Part shown: positions 23,466 through 38,020 of the stretch, piece after piece
Position numbering within the stretch: the first letter of the stretch is position 1
Layout: each line of letters starts with the position of its first letter
From: Eulemur rufifrons
Lineage: Eukaryota; Chordata; Mammalia; Primates; Lemuridae
Length of the DNA stretch: 64,000 nucleotides
Assembly (NCBI RefSeq): GCF_041146395.1
Contig: NC_091006.1
Span: forward strand, 3,726,001-3,790,000
Direction: 5' to 3'
Notes under the pieces: model-generated
The model's input: only the letters and a program-made list of their open reading frames with translations
Databases searched by the model: none
What the model was told of the DNA's origin: nothing
Position numbers and translations under genes: made by a program

Positions 23466-24770
23466 TTATTTTTAACTTTTGTGTTCCTTTACATTTTAAA
23501 CATATCTCTTATAAATAGCATATAGATGCACTTAAAAATCCTTTCTTATAGCATTTGTATTTTAGTTGGAACACATATTTCATTAACATTTAGTGTATTT
23601 ATTGATACATTTGTACGTAAATCTAAAATAGGAATATTTAGCCCACATGTTCTGTATTCCTTTCTTTCTTGCCTTCATTTAGATCACACACACACACGCA
23701 CACACACACTCACACTCCTCTATTAGCCTAAAAATTATACAGTCTTGGGACTCCTTTTAGTTATTACCCTAGAGATTAAAACAAAAATCCTTGATTTATC
23801 AAAGTCTGTTATAAATTAGTACTTTTACTTCTTTCCATATAATGCAAGGATAGCAGAACACTAACTGCTTTTACCCTCATCTAGACTTATATGCTATTCT
23901 CATCATGTATTTTATTTCTATTTCTATTTTAAACCTCAGGAGACATTTTATGGTTGTTTAATGTAAGCAAAGTTTATTTATATTTACCCTCACATTAATT
24001 CTTATTTTGTTGTTTTTGTTCTTCATCACTTTGTGAATCTCCAAGCTTCCATCTGGAACAATTGTTTCTTTAGCACTTACTTTAGTGAAAAGCTGTTAGT
24101 ATTTAATTTTGAAAACAGCTTCATTTAACCTTTATTCTTGAAGGATATTGTAACTGGGTATAAATTCTAGGTTGGCAGTTTTTTCCCCAGCATTTTGAGG
24201 ATATCATTTTATTGTATTCCAGCCCAATTCCATTTTTCTCATTCCATTCTTGACAGGTCAACCATCAGTCTAATTGTCACTCCTTGGAAGGTAATCTTAA
24301 TTTGTTTCTATAGCTGCTTTTAGGATTTTCTCTTTATCTTCAGTTTTCAACAGTTCTAAATATATTTATGTATATATTTAAATATATATAATATATAATA
24401 TTATGTATACATTTAAATATATATAATAATATATAATATATAATATTATGTATACATTTATATATAATATTATATATATTTATATATAAGAAGGTATGGC
24501 TTTATTTGCATTTACACTATTTGGAGTTTTCAGACTTCATGAGTCTGTGGTTTGTTGCCTTTTTGACCAATTCTTAGCTATTATATCTTCAAATATTGCT
24601 CTGTCCCATTCTTTCTCTTTTTTCCTTGGAATATAATAACATATATATTGACCTTTCTTACTGGACCTGTATATCTCTTACCCTTTATTTTGTATTTCTC
24701 ATTGTCTTGTTTGTGTAGTTCATTCTGCATATTTTCTCCTGACTCACCTTCTAGAATCTGGCTATTCAGG
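23466..24770 (-). mobile_element. L1M element, 5' side of the split copy, antisense
   Basis: The flanking L1M continues: TTGTGTTCCTTTACATTTTAAAC, AACACTAACTGCTTTTACCCTC, CTTAGCTATTATATCTTCAAATATTG and TGTAGTTCATTCTGCATATTTTC. These words fit ORF1 and upstream regions of old L1M or HAL1 elements in reverse orientation. A (CA)n tract lies at about 23684-23715 and a TATA-rich tract at 24356-24490. All frames are broken. Confidence 0.7.
24356..24490. repeat. TA-rich low-complexity tract
   Basis: About 135 bp consist almost wholly of A and T, with repeated words TTATGTATACATTTA and ATATATAATATATAATATT. It is imperfect and palindromic in parts. It lies inside the antisense L1M. Confidence 0.9.
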
Positions 24771-24865
24771 ATGGTCTACGGACTGGCAACATTGGCATCA
24801 CCTGGGAGCTTGTTTGAAATGCAGAATCTTAGCCCCAACAAGTCCAACAAGTCCTACTGAATCCT
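24771..24865 (+). mobile_element. MER5A-like hAT element fragment
   Basis: The stretch carries GGTCTACGGACTGGCAACATTGGCATCACCTGGGAGC, TTGTTTGAAATGCAGAATC, and then the CCAACAAGTCCTACTGAATCC end. These follow the order of the hAT-Charlie non-autonomous element MER5A. It is short and has no intact terminal repeats. Confidence 0.75.
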
Positions 24866-25960
24866 TGATAAATCTCCAGCTAAAATTGCAGATTTGTCTA
24901 TTTCTTCTTGAAGTTCTGTCAGTTTTTTCTTCATATATTTTGAAGCTTTGTTAGTAGGTGTGTACACATTTAGGATAGTTATTTCTTCTTATTTAAATGA
25001 CATCTTTATCAGATGAAATGATAATCCCTGTTTTTTTAATGTAAAATCTATTTTGCTTGATATTAATATAAGCACCCCAACTTCCTTTTGACTGAATTAG
25101 CATGATACATCTTTTTTCATTCTTTTACTTTTAACCCATTTGTGCCTTTACATTTAAAGTGTGTTTATAGCAAACAGCTTATAGTAGGGTCTTACTTTTT
25201 TAGCTGATCTAAGAATCTCTGCCTTTTAATTGAGGTGTATAAACCATGTACATTTAATGTGATTATTGATACAGTTAGATTTAAGTCTATCATCATTTTG
25301 CTACTTGTTTTCTACTTGTTCCTTCTGTTCTTTGTTCTCCATTTCCTCTTTTTCTATGGTCTTTTAAATCAATTGAATTTTTATGATTACATTTTATCTC
25401 TTTTGTTGGCTTATTAGACCTTTGTTTTATTATTTTTATGGTTGCTTTAGAGTTTATAATATATCTTTAATATAGCACAATCTACTTTCAGATGATATTG
25501 CACTTCACATATAGTACAAGAATCTTATCTTCCCATTTGTCCCATCAAGGCCTTTGTTGTCATATATTTCACGTAAATTTATATTACTCTATAATCTTTG
25601 CTTGTCTGATTTTGTTATGTATTGTTTCTGCTGGCTCTTTCTCATGGTGCCTTTTTTGTGTGTACATATTTTGTTAATGTTTTTGTTTGTTCATTTTTAC
25701 TGTGTGCTTTTTTTTTTTAGAGCTTTACTTACGTAAATTCTTTGAAATTATAATGATGGTGGATTCTTCCAGAGAGAGAATTTTCATCTGTTTGTGTCTA
25801 TTTCCCCGGGGTATTACCAATATGGGAACACTTTATGCTAAAATCTCAGATTAAGACTTTTTTTAGACCATCTAAACAGTGTGAACTTGGGGTGCAAACT
25901 TGGATTTGTTTGTGGTTACAAATTTTCAAGGGAGATTGACCTCGCCTCCCCATCCTATCT
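24866..25960 (-). mobile_element. Further L1M element, antisense
   Basis: The plus strand repeats the same kind of reverse-complement L1 text as at 22.3 kb: TTGAAGTTCTGTCAGTTTTTTC, TTTGTTAGTAGGTGTGTACAC, TATTTTGCTTGATATTAATATAAGCACC, TTTACATTTAAAGTGTGTTTATAGC, TGGTTGCTTTAGAGTTTATAATAT and GGGTGCAAACTTGG-type text near the 5' end. It overlaps in content with the 22000-24770 copy, so it is a separate insertion. Confidence 0.75.
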
Positions 25961-26384
25961 TAGCACCATTAATAATTTTTCATGAAATTCCCTGAGAATA
26001 GCAGGGTAAGTTTATTTCTCATTTGTGTTTGCTTTAAGGATGTAATCTCTGGGGTCTCACTTTTATGATGGATGTCTCCCATTAGACTCCCTATTTTGGA
26101 TGGGCCCCCAAGCTTTGTATCCTATACTCCCCAGCCCCAAAGGAAATAAAACCCAAACTTCCAGTTCACCTTATTTAGCAAATGCCCTCAAGGTAAAGGA
26201 GCAGCATCTATGCTTCCCTTTCTGTGTTCCTGTCTTCACTTGATCTTTGGGTTGAGTGCTTCTTATTTTCTTGCCAGTTCATTGATTCATTTAATAATTT
26301 ATTTAATTTTTTTTTTCATCTGGCACTTCTGGTTGTTTACAGTGGAAAGGTTGGCCAGGGTCACTCATCCATTGCACTGCCAAC
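25961..26384. other. Low-copy sequence
   Basis: Nothing coding or clearly repetitive was recognised between the L1M edge and the L2 fragment. Confidence 0.35.
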
Positions 26385-26850
26385 AATGAAAGTCCTCCAG
26401 AGCAATGTTTCTAAAACACCAACTAGATCATTTCACTTTTATGCCTTAAACATTTTCAGTGGCTCCCCATGGCTTTCACAGTCACATGGAAACTCCTTGG
26501 CTTGATAATCAAACACTTTTTGATCTGGCCTCTGCTCACCTCTCTAGCCTCACTGAAAGGCCTGTTACGAGACACATGGCAATTTGCTCAGCGTCCTCAC
26601 ACCTCCCTGTCTTTGTGCGTGTACTTTCTTTTCTACCCCGACTTTATGGCTCTGCTTAGGCACCTTTCCTCCAGGCAACCACCCACAGCTCAGCCTGGGT
26701 TTATGTTCCATTGCTTACCTTCCCTGCTCTGTCAATCAAATGTTTGCTAGATCAGTCCCTGCAGAAACCACACAATATATTTTTTCTAGCATAAGCTATA
26801 GCCCATCATCAGTATTTAACAAATATGTCTTAAACGAATGAACAAATGAA
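26385..26850 (+). mobile_element. L2 LINE fragment
   Basis: L2 order is followed: AAAGTCCTCCAGAGCAATG, AGATCATTTCACTTTTATGCC, TTTTCAGTGGCTCCCCATGGC, AACTCCTTGGCTTGATAATC, TTTTTGATCTGGCCTCTGCTCACC, GCCTGTTACGAGACACATG, then AACAAATATGTCTTAAACGAATG at the 3' edge. Open frames of 60-93 codons overlap it and are not considered genes. Confidence 0.75.
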
Positions 26851-28639
26851 TGAATGAACAAACAATTATTGCCACAGTTCAAAGGTCACTGAGTGTTAGC
26901 ATGAACTAAGAAGAGTTTAAAATAGGGGATTTGAGACAAAAAAAACACTTCATACTATTTAAACTTAGAAAAGATTTAGATAACCTCAATCCAGTACTAA
27001 ATTTTAAGAAAAGTTCAATGTCTCAAAATTTCTCACAATCTTATGTTTTGAGCCTTTTCTGCAGAAAAACCTCAGGCAATTAAGTTGAAGAAGCATTGTC
27101 TTCACAGGCCTGCATCTTCCTAACAAAATTCTGAGCAGTACAGGATGCCCAGTTCTGACTTGCTTAAAAAAACAACACAGGCAGCTCAGGTCTTACCAAC
27201 AGAGCAAAATGAAGCAAGAATTGCTGTTGGGGCATAGGGTGAAAGTTTGGTCTTTTTTTTATAAACAAGGTGGTTGATTTGTGCTAGAGTTGACCTGAAT
27301 GCAATCTCCTTAGTAGCATGAATCTTTACTCATTCTGGCTAAAGAGAACCATCCTTGCTCTTTCTCCCACCTTACAGAACTGTCTACCACCTGCATTTTA
27401 CCCTCCACCATAACCAAAGAAGTCCAATTTGAAATACAAATCCAAGAAACACAAAAACTCCAACTGGGACAAGAAATTATATGCAAAGACATTAATTTTC
27501 ACTTTTATTGTTCCCGCTGTTATACTGTTAATTGAGACAACCTATTTATTCATAAATAAATGTATTCATAGCAAAAATATGGATAATCAAACCTGATGTA
27601 ATGGTCCACCGAGAGATTTAAATTTCTTCAACCTTAGAAAATTCTTAAATGCAATTATTATTCAGTGGGCTGGAAAAGAATCTTCCTTAACGTACAGTAC
27701 TTTCTGCAGTTTGGTGAAGATAAGATTTCGTAATTTGGTAATTTGGGGTAGATTAGTATGTTTTAGTGATACCAAGCTGAAGGGTCAAAATTAAGGATAC
27801 AAAGTATCATTCAATTCTTATGAGAATACACATGTCTGCTGGCCACCGTGATGCCAAAAATAGAGCTCCATACATTTGATGACATTTAAAATTTTTATAG
27901 TAAAATTTACGGTTTCTATTTTGCTACACATTAAAAACTAACAGCAAATAAAGCAATCTCAATATTTAAGAGATGAACATAATATGATGACATGATTAAA
28001 GCTAAATGGTGCTGAATCACAGCTATCCCTTTTATATGTCCAATCTACTCGAGACATCTGGCAGTTCAATTACTGCCCGTTCGTTACCAAGGCTGCTTTA
28101 AAATGGATTTCTTCTTCACAATGGCTGCCCACCCCAGCCAGCATGCTACCCTAGGCTTTTCAGGGGACACATGATCCACAAAGGCAAGGATAGATGACTG
28201 TCCCCCAGAGGGCATCCTAACATGTACAGAGAGGCTGGGATCCCTGCTCCTGGCGAAGCCCACACACCAGGCTGTCACCCTAGAGCCTGCAGCAATAGAA
28301 CTACTACATCTGTGTTCCCACTGGAATGTCAGGATGAGTCTTGCTTTCTCTTTTGCATATCTAGAAACTAAGGAGACTCTCAACATGTTACAGGCAACGA
28401 AACCTAACATTTATTAGCTATTTTAGCATAATTGACTTCCTTGTAGCCATGACTGTGATATTTAATCTCTCTGAGTCATAGTTCCGCCTACTGTAAAATC
28501 AAAATCTGCTCATTGGCCTCACAGAGTTGTCATAAGGAAGGTGCATAAGGAATCTAGGCACATTGCAATTCTCCTCCTACATGGCAGATCTTGGGGACAG
28601 GGACTCCCATAGTCCCTGACACAGTGAAAACTGATATAT
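26851..28639. other. AT-rich low-copy sequence
   Basis: No gene is recognised. A small island at 28084-28410 is GC-richer and carries a 108-codon minus-strand open frame without a recognisable domain. A decayed MIR-like stretch lies near 28465-28560 (TGAGTCATAGTTCCGCCTACTGTAAAATC, then GTTGTCATAAGGAAGG). The rest contains no repeat that I can name. Confidence 0.4.
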
Positions 28640-28659
28640 ATGTAACATATATATAAATA

Positions 28660-29235
28660 AATGTTAGTTAAATGTTCTAGTTATTTAGTTGGATAACAAA
28701 TTACCCCAAAACTTATGAGATTCAAACAAATATTTCTTATCTCAAGTAGTTCCAAGGGTCAGGAGTCTGGGAACAGCTTAGCTGGGTGTCTGCGGCTCAC
28801 GGGTTCTCATGAGGTTGCAGTGAAGCTGTTACCTGGGGCTTCACTCATCCCCAGGCTTGACTGGGCTGGAGAATCTGCTTCCAGGCCCACTCACATGCCT
28901 GCTGTTAGGCCCTAGTTTCTCACTGGCAATCGGCTGGAGGCTTCCTCTCTGAACAGCTTCCTCTCTGTTCTCCCTGGGAGGGCTGCCCACAACAGGGCAC
29001 CTGGCTCCCCTCAGAGTGAGCAAGGGAGAGGCAAGAGAGAGGCAGAACCCCAAGGCAGAACCTGCAGTGGCTTCTATGACCTAATCTTGGAAATAAAACA
29101 CCCGTCACTCGGCCATATGTTATTGGTCGCACAGACCAGCCCTGGTCCAATGTGGGGGGGGCGACACAAGGGAACAGTTGGAGGTGGGGCCATTTGGGAT
29201 CATGTGGGAGGCTGGTTACCAGATTAAGTGAGTAA
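28660..29235 (-). mobile_element. LTR-like old repeat, family not assigned
   Basis: The stretch begins with ATAACAAATTACCCCAAAACTTATG and contains TCAGGAGTCTGGGAACAGC, TTAGCTGGGTGTCTGCGGCTC, CTCACATGCCTGCTG, GTTATTGGTCGCACAGACCAGCC and GGAGGTGGGGCC. This fits a common primate repeat usually classed with LTR or DNA elements, but I cannot name it with confidence. The strand is a guess. No direct repeats were found at its ends. Confidence 0.5.
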
Positions 29236-29471
29236 ATGCATCCTCGAGGACACTTATGTGTCCCATTTACCTGGTTTCCATGAGGAAGTTCCCACCCCCT
29301 CACCCTCTCCCCAAATACTTCTGATTCCTCATCCCACCTTTTACTACTTATGTCAGCTGTGAATGGGGTACCTGGATGGTGGGTCATTATAATTGGTCCA
29401 TATTTCTTGACTGGATGGAGGTAATCAATTAAAATTTATGAGTAAAAACTGTCTTTTTCTCTCTGGGCTAG
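29236..29471. other. Low-copy sequence
   Basis: Nothing recognisable. It ends with a pyrimidine-rich run (TGTCTTTTTCTCTCTGGGCTAG) that could serve as a splice acceptor for the candidate exon that follows. Confidence 0.35.
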
Positions 29472-29753
29472 TTCACAGCAGAAATCCTGGTTAAGCGAGT
29501 CCACTTTGCAGACCCGGACTTGCCTCCGCATGGACAGTTCCAAGATCTAAATGGCTGCAGGGAGTCAGAGGAGCCACTCAGCCAGGATGTCTGGCCACAC
29601 TTTTCAATGTATCGTCACTGTGACGGAGGTGATGTTCCGTCTCCATCCATCTGCTTCTCACTCCTTTCCTCAGCTGGTTCTGAACTCAGGCAGGGAACGA
29701 GGGCATCCTTTGTCAGCAACTCAGACCCCAACGAGAAGGAACGCCTCGACAGA
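29472..29753 (+). other. Candidate exon (282 nt), unrecognised
   Basis: A pyrimidine-rich acceptor (CTTTTTCTCTCTGGGCTAG) precedes 29472 and a donor-like GTGAGA follows 29753. One frame is open for all 94 codons, beginning FTAEILVKRVHFADPDLPPH and continuing to the NEKERLDR residues. The frame stays open to a TAA at 29793-29795. The block is richer in CpG than its AT-rich flanks. No domain is recognised, and a second frame is also open for about 70 codons, so chance remains a serious alternative. Confidence 0.2.
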
Positions 29754-29795
29754 GTGAGAAAACGTCACCTATTGGCACCAGGATATTTTATATAA

Positions 29796-30299
29796 TTACA
29801 ATGAACTAGACTCAATCACCAGTTTAGAAATTTTATTCATTGATTATCCTCATGGAGACAGAGGAAAATTTTAATATGTTAATCAAGTTACTTTTTCCTG
29901 GAGTTTTAAATCATTAAAATTCTTCCTTATTTTTGTAGGGGTGTTTACTCCCTACAGAATGCAAAATTGGAAATGTAGCCATGGCATTGTAATGCATGCA
30001 GAGTTTTAGTTATTTGTACTCAAACTGTAACAAATAACCCACCAAGAGATGCTAAAGGATTGTTACTTTACAAAGCGCAGTCGCTTCTGCTTCCTTTTCA
30101 CATACCACTGGACTTCATCTGAACCCAATTCGTGGGTTCCCGTGAGATATTAATGAAATCTCGATTTTAAGATACCTTTCTTCCACCTCCTAATGTTTCT
30201 GGGATCAAGATGTCAAAAGAAACTCACCAGTGCTTTCTTTCACCATTAAAGGTATGACACATTCTAAAATTAGGGATGCTTTGGAATCAAAGAAATGTC
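29796..30299. other. AT-rich low-copy sequence
   Basis: No gene or transposon recognised. Confidence 0.35.
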
Positions 30300-30690
30300 C
30301 ATGTATGGCACCTAGTTTGTGACTTGTGCTTCTGACCAACTGGCTATAAATCAGGGGTTCCCATAACCCTCTCCTTGGGTTTGATTAATTTGATAGAGCA
30401 GCTCACAGAACTCAGAAAGACACTTCACTATGTTTACCAGTTTATTAATAAGGGATATAATGAAGGATACAGATGGACAATGTTCTTCCATAGGGCAAGG
30501 TATGCAAGGTGGGGCATGGAGCTTCCGTGCCCTCTCCAGATACACCACCCTCCAGGAATCTCCATGTGCTCGGCTATCTGGAAGCTCATCCAAGCCCTGT
30601 CCTGCGGAGTTTTTATGAAGCCTTCATTATTACATAGGCATGACTGATTACATTGCTGGCCATGGGTGGTCAACTCAACCTTCAACTTTC
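30300..30690 (+). mobile_element. LTR fragment, copy A
   Basis: This segment aligns through its whole length to 32275-32975 (Alu removed). Shared words include TGACTTGTGCTTCTGACCAAC, GAGCAGCTCACAGAACTCAG, TTCCATAGGGCAAGGTATGC and ATAGGCATGACTGATTACATT. The family is a long LTR of endogenous-retrovirus type, which I recognise as a pattern but cannot name. Copy A lacks both LTR ends, so it is a fragment. Confidence 0.7.
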
Positions 30691-31343
30691 AGCTTGAACT
30701 ATTTAGATGAGAATTGTTCAACAATAACATTTGGTATGGTTTACCTGATGGTTTTTGATATGCTATTTGGCTGTATTTCCTGGCAATCTTGATTGGCTTT
30801 TATTTCTTGGGAGGTTGGGGGTTTCTTGGAAGATTGGAGGAATACTAAACCAAGGACTTATATATCCAAGTAGGCCATTCTCACTGATGTGGGTAGGAAA
30901 TTCATTAAAGAACACATGATAACCTTTGTTCCTAGGCTGTCCTGAATTCCTGCAGAGGCTGTCTAGAGAGTGAGCCTTTCAGTTTGTGTCTCTGAGTCCT
31001 CAACATTGACCTTACTGTAATTCCTGCTAGGTGAGGTAGAACCAAGACCCCCAGAGCGGTGGCAGCAGAAGGAAGTTGGTTAGGACCTCTAACTGCTAAA
31101 AGCACAGCCTAGAGAAAGGGCCTGTTGTTGAAATGGTAGAATACGCTGTAATACTGGTCTAAGCAAAAGGGAAAGCAGTAGTGAGTGAGGATGAGAGTGA
31201 CAACAAGTTGCAGCCTGTAGGAATTAAGTACAGTGTGTATATGTTTGTATATGGAAATTGGGGATGAGGTGGAAGCAAGCTTCTAACACTCCTAGCTACA
31301 CCAAACGTTTCTTTACTACATCAATACAAAAAATAATAATAAC
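30691..31343. other. Low-copy sequence
   Basis: No coding feature is recognised. The segment lies between LTR copy A and the purine tract. Its position would suit a decayed retroviral internal region, but I see no protein similarity supporting that. Confidence 0.35.
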
Positions 31344-31420
31344 AGAAAGAGAGAGAGAGAGAGAAAGAGAAAGAAAGAGAGAGAGGAAGAAAGGAAGGAA
31401 GGCAGGCAGGAAGGAAGGAA
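31344..31420. repeat. Polypurine (GA/GAAA/GGAA)n tract
   Basis: Nearly uninterrupted A/G sequence goes from (GA)n to GAAA, GGAA and GGCAGGCA units. A 75-codon open frame rich in Arg, Glu and Lys comes from this composition and is not a gene. Confidence 0.9.
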
Positions 31421-32035
31421 AGCATCGGGGGAAGATGAGATTCACCCTCGCAGAGCAGAATGCATGGCTTAATGTTGCTGGCTAGGAAATATGCTCCCCT
31501 CGTTTGAAAGTATTTATATTCAAAAGAATTTCTGTATTGGATTTATCTATAAGCCCAGGCAGAGGTGAAGGTGAATATAAATTAGAGACAAAGAGTCTGC
31601 TATAAGCCATAACACAACCCAAGGCAAGGCAGAGGATTCACTCGCAATAAAACAGCACCATCCAGCCCAGGAAAGGGCACAACCCCAGGCCAAACATTCT
31701 CATGGCAATTTGCAGAAGCTCTAATTTGGAGGTACAAGGTAAGGGCAGTTATTCTGCGTAGTTATATTGTTGCATGTTTAAAACGGTCCCTTATGTGGTC
31801 TCTGTAGTGTTATGTTATTCTCACATAATCACATAGTGTAAGGAAAATAAACGGTCCAACTTTTGGGGTGTTGCCATCCCCAATACAAAGGTGAACCCCT
31901 ACCAGCCACATTTGTACCACACGACCAGGGACATAGCTGGCTGGACCAGGGGCAGACAAGTGTCCGGCTGAGCCAACCTGATACTGAGAATAAGGATTTG
32001 TGGATAGAAAAAAAACAACCAAAGTGTTTTTTCTT
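31421..32035. other. Low-copy sequence
   Basis: No gene or repeat could be named. The segment is adjacent to LTR copy B and may include sequence of its provirus, but no conserved motif shows this. Confidence 0.35.
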
Positions 32036-32552
32036 ATTGACATACTCAACAATCAACACAGGATACTTTTGTGACCAGATGTGTGTTGAGTATTTCCCCA
32101 CACACCAAGCAAGCAATTCTGCAGATTCTCCGGAGGATACCAGCTTGGTGGCCTCTAATTGCACACCATGCTGACACTGTCTACCTAGAGATAATATCAG
32201 ATCCCACAGGTGGGGGGCTCAGTACCACAAGACTGCCCTCTTCCCACTTCAGATGCCAGTGGCAAGCACAGGTTGTGACTTGTGCTTCTGACCAACTGGC
32301 TATAAATCAGGGCTCCTACGACCTTCTCCTTGAGTTTGATTAATTTGACAGAGCAGCTCACAGAACTCAGAAAGACACTTTACTATGTTTATCAGTTTAT
32401 TAATGAAGGATACAGATGGGCAATGCCCTTCCATAGGGCAAGGTATGCAAGACGGGGGATGGAGCTTTCGTGCCCTCTCCAGATGCACCACCCTCCAGGA
32501 ACCTCCATGTGCTCAGCTATCTGGAAGCTCATCCAAGCCCTGTCCTTCTGGG

Positions 32553-32933
<381 letters not shown>

Positions 32934-33186
32934 TAGGCATGACTGATTACATTATTGGCCACTGGTGGTCAACTCAACCTTCAGCCCCTTTCCCAACCCC
33001 AGAGGTTAAATATGGGGCTAAAAGTACCAATCATCTAAACATGCCTTAGCTTTTCCAGTGACTAGCCCCCACCCTGAGGGTAGGGGACCCCAGCCAGCAG
33101 TCATCTCATTAGCATATAAAAGACACTCTTATCACTCTAGATATTCTATGGGCTTTAGGGGCTGTATGTCAGGAAAGAGGAAGAAG

Positions 33187-33188
<2 letters not shown>

Positions 33189-33220
<32 letters not shown>
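33189..33220. repeat. (AC)n microsatellite
   Basis: Sixteen uninterrupted AC units lie near the 3' end of LTR copy B. The tract is likely to vary in length between individuals. Confidence 0.95.
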
Positions 33221-33222
<2 letters not shown>

Positions 33223-33241
33223 TTAAAAATCACAATTTCAC

Positions 33242-34059
33242 AGAGAAGCTACTTCCACCTGGATTGTCTCCTTAAATGATAAGACATGAACCTGCAACCT
33301 GGAGTGTGTCTATCACAGCCTCTGAGGCAGGAAGAGAGAAAGGAAGCAGAGTCCCCAGGAGAAGTGGTGGGCAAGAACTTGGAGACCTGGAGACAGTGTG
33401 AAGGTCCTGGTTCCAGTCTGTTCTGAAGCCCGAGACTCAGCTGCATGGCCCACCTCTGGACTCTGTTAGATGACCTTGTACCTGTGCAATGGATGTAGTC
33501 CCCCTGTTTACTTATGCCAGCTTGAGTTTGTCTACGTCACTTGCCACTAAGAGTCTTAACCAAGACAGGCTCCAAGACTTACTACAATTTGATATACTTC
33601 ATATCCCTCTTGCCTAACTGAACCACATTGTTTTGCTCTCCTGGCCCCCATCCAGAGTAGGCCAGTGGGATGAAAGAATGAGAGATATAGTGTTAATATG
33701 AAGTGGGTCTTGTAGCAAAAAAATAATAATAATAATTCAATATAAGAGAAAACTATTATGACCTCATTTCCTACTAGCTATATTTCAGTTTTAGAGCAAT
33801 GACTTATACATGGAAGGTACTACTAAATATTTGTTCAACCGAATTTAATCATAGTGACTGGATTTAATGTCTCAAACTAACGTCCAGTACTGAGCATCAT
33901 ATGTTGTGGGGTAATTAGAGGAATTCCTGAATAAGAGATGAGAAAAGAATAGATATTATTCTTGTTATTTAATGTTGTCTCAGAAATATTATTCAGTACA
34001 CTAAGCAAGAAAAAGATATGAAATAAAATGCTATATAAAGTTCTGGGAATATAGAGTAG
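33242..34059. other. Low-copy sequence, possible LTR end
   Basis: No gene is recognised. The part at about 33250-33580 resembles an old LTR-type end (TTATGCCAGCTTGAGTTTGTCTACGTCACTTGCCACTAAGAGTC), but I cannot name it. The rest is AT-rich, with an AAT-repeat scrap at about 33718-33735. Confidence 0.35.
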
Positions 34060-35143
34060 ATGAACTTTTCCTTATTTCTCCAGCTAAGTACAACTAAAAA
34101 CCTTTGATGTTATATATAAAATGAACATAAGAAAACTCTGAAAGGTGGAGAAAAAAAGGCAGACTGTCGAGGGATCTCGGGACCCAAGGAATGACATATT
34201 AGTGAGTACTCTGGATTTTCTTTTTACTTTAAATATATCGGACTTGCAGCTAAAGAAGCTGTAAGCTAGAAACACTAAAAATGCATAGATAAAAAAAAGC
34301 CCAAATAAAATCTGCTCTTTCTGGCCAAAGGACCAGGAAAGAGGCAGGCTAACAAGACAGAAAACTTTTAGACAATAACTTCTTTACTCCAGCCAAACAC
34401 CACTGAAAAAACTTGGCCAGCAAAGGGTGAGAAAGAGCCTAGACCTCTACCTTCACCAGGCTGTAATGAAGTCCCCCAAACCTCCTGCCAGGTGGTGTCA
34501 GAGAAGACTGAATAAGGAGCCGGTATTCCCATCCCCATCTGGCAGTAATGAGGCACTCTGTACTCTCCCAACTGGAGTAGTGTCAGGTGATACCTAAAGA
34601 AGAGTCAAGACTTTCACCACTGCCCTGCAATAATGAGGCCACGTCAACTCTCCCCCCATGGTATCAGTGGAGGTCACATGGAAAGCAGTAATGAGACACT
34701 CTTATCCCTCCCAGCCAGGGTGGTATCAGCAGAGAACTCCTGGAGAACTGGAACTCTCACCCCCAAGCAGCAGTAATGAGGAGCTCTCTCCTCAGGTGTC
34801 AACAGAGGCCACGTAGAAACCTGGACTCCAACCAAACCCTGGCAGTAATGAGGCAGCACCCCCTTTCCTCTGCTGGAGTGGTGTCAAAAGGCAAAATAGA
34901 AGGTTTAAATAAGATCCAGATACTCAAAACACAGTACCGAAAATGTATAGGTCTCAATCAAAAATCACTCTTATCAAAAACCAGGAAAATCTCAACTTGA
35001 ACAATAAAAAACAATCAATAGATGCCAACACCAAGAGGACAGATGTTAGAATTATTTGATAAATATTCTAAAGCAGCCATCACAAAATGTTTCAACAAGC
35101 AATTACAAACAAATCTGAAATAAATTTAAAAAACAGAAAATCA
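34060..35143 (+). mobile_element. L1M element, 5'UTR with tandem units and ORF1 start
   Basis: Six imperfect units each carry a TAATGAG/TAATGAA core starting at about 34461, 34543, 34628, 34686, 34771 and 34843, with words such as GGAGTAGTGTCAG, GGTATCAGTGGAGG and GGAGTGGTGTCAAAAGG. Similar tandem text is known in 5'UTRs of old L1M elements. Downstream, TTTGATAAATATTCTAAAGCAGCC and AATGTTTCAACAAGCAATTAC lead toward ORF1. An Alu interrupts at 35144. Confidence 0.8.
34461..34870 (+). repeat. Tandem 5'UTR units of an L1M
   Basis: Six related units, spaced 58-85 bp apart, share a TAATGAG core followed by C-rich text and a GTGTCAG/GTATCAG motif. The spacing is irregular, as expected for an old, decayed array. 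Confidence 0.75.

Positions 35144-38020
<2,877 letters not shown>

Noticed and set aside
31258..31485. 75-codon Arg/Glu/Lys-rich frame
   Set aside because: It is created by the polypurine tract at 31344-31420.
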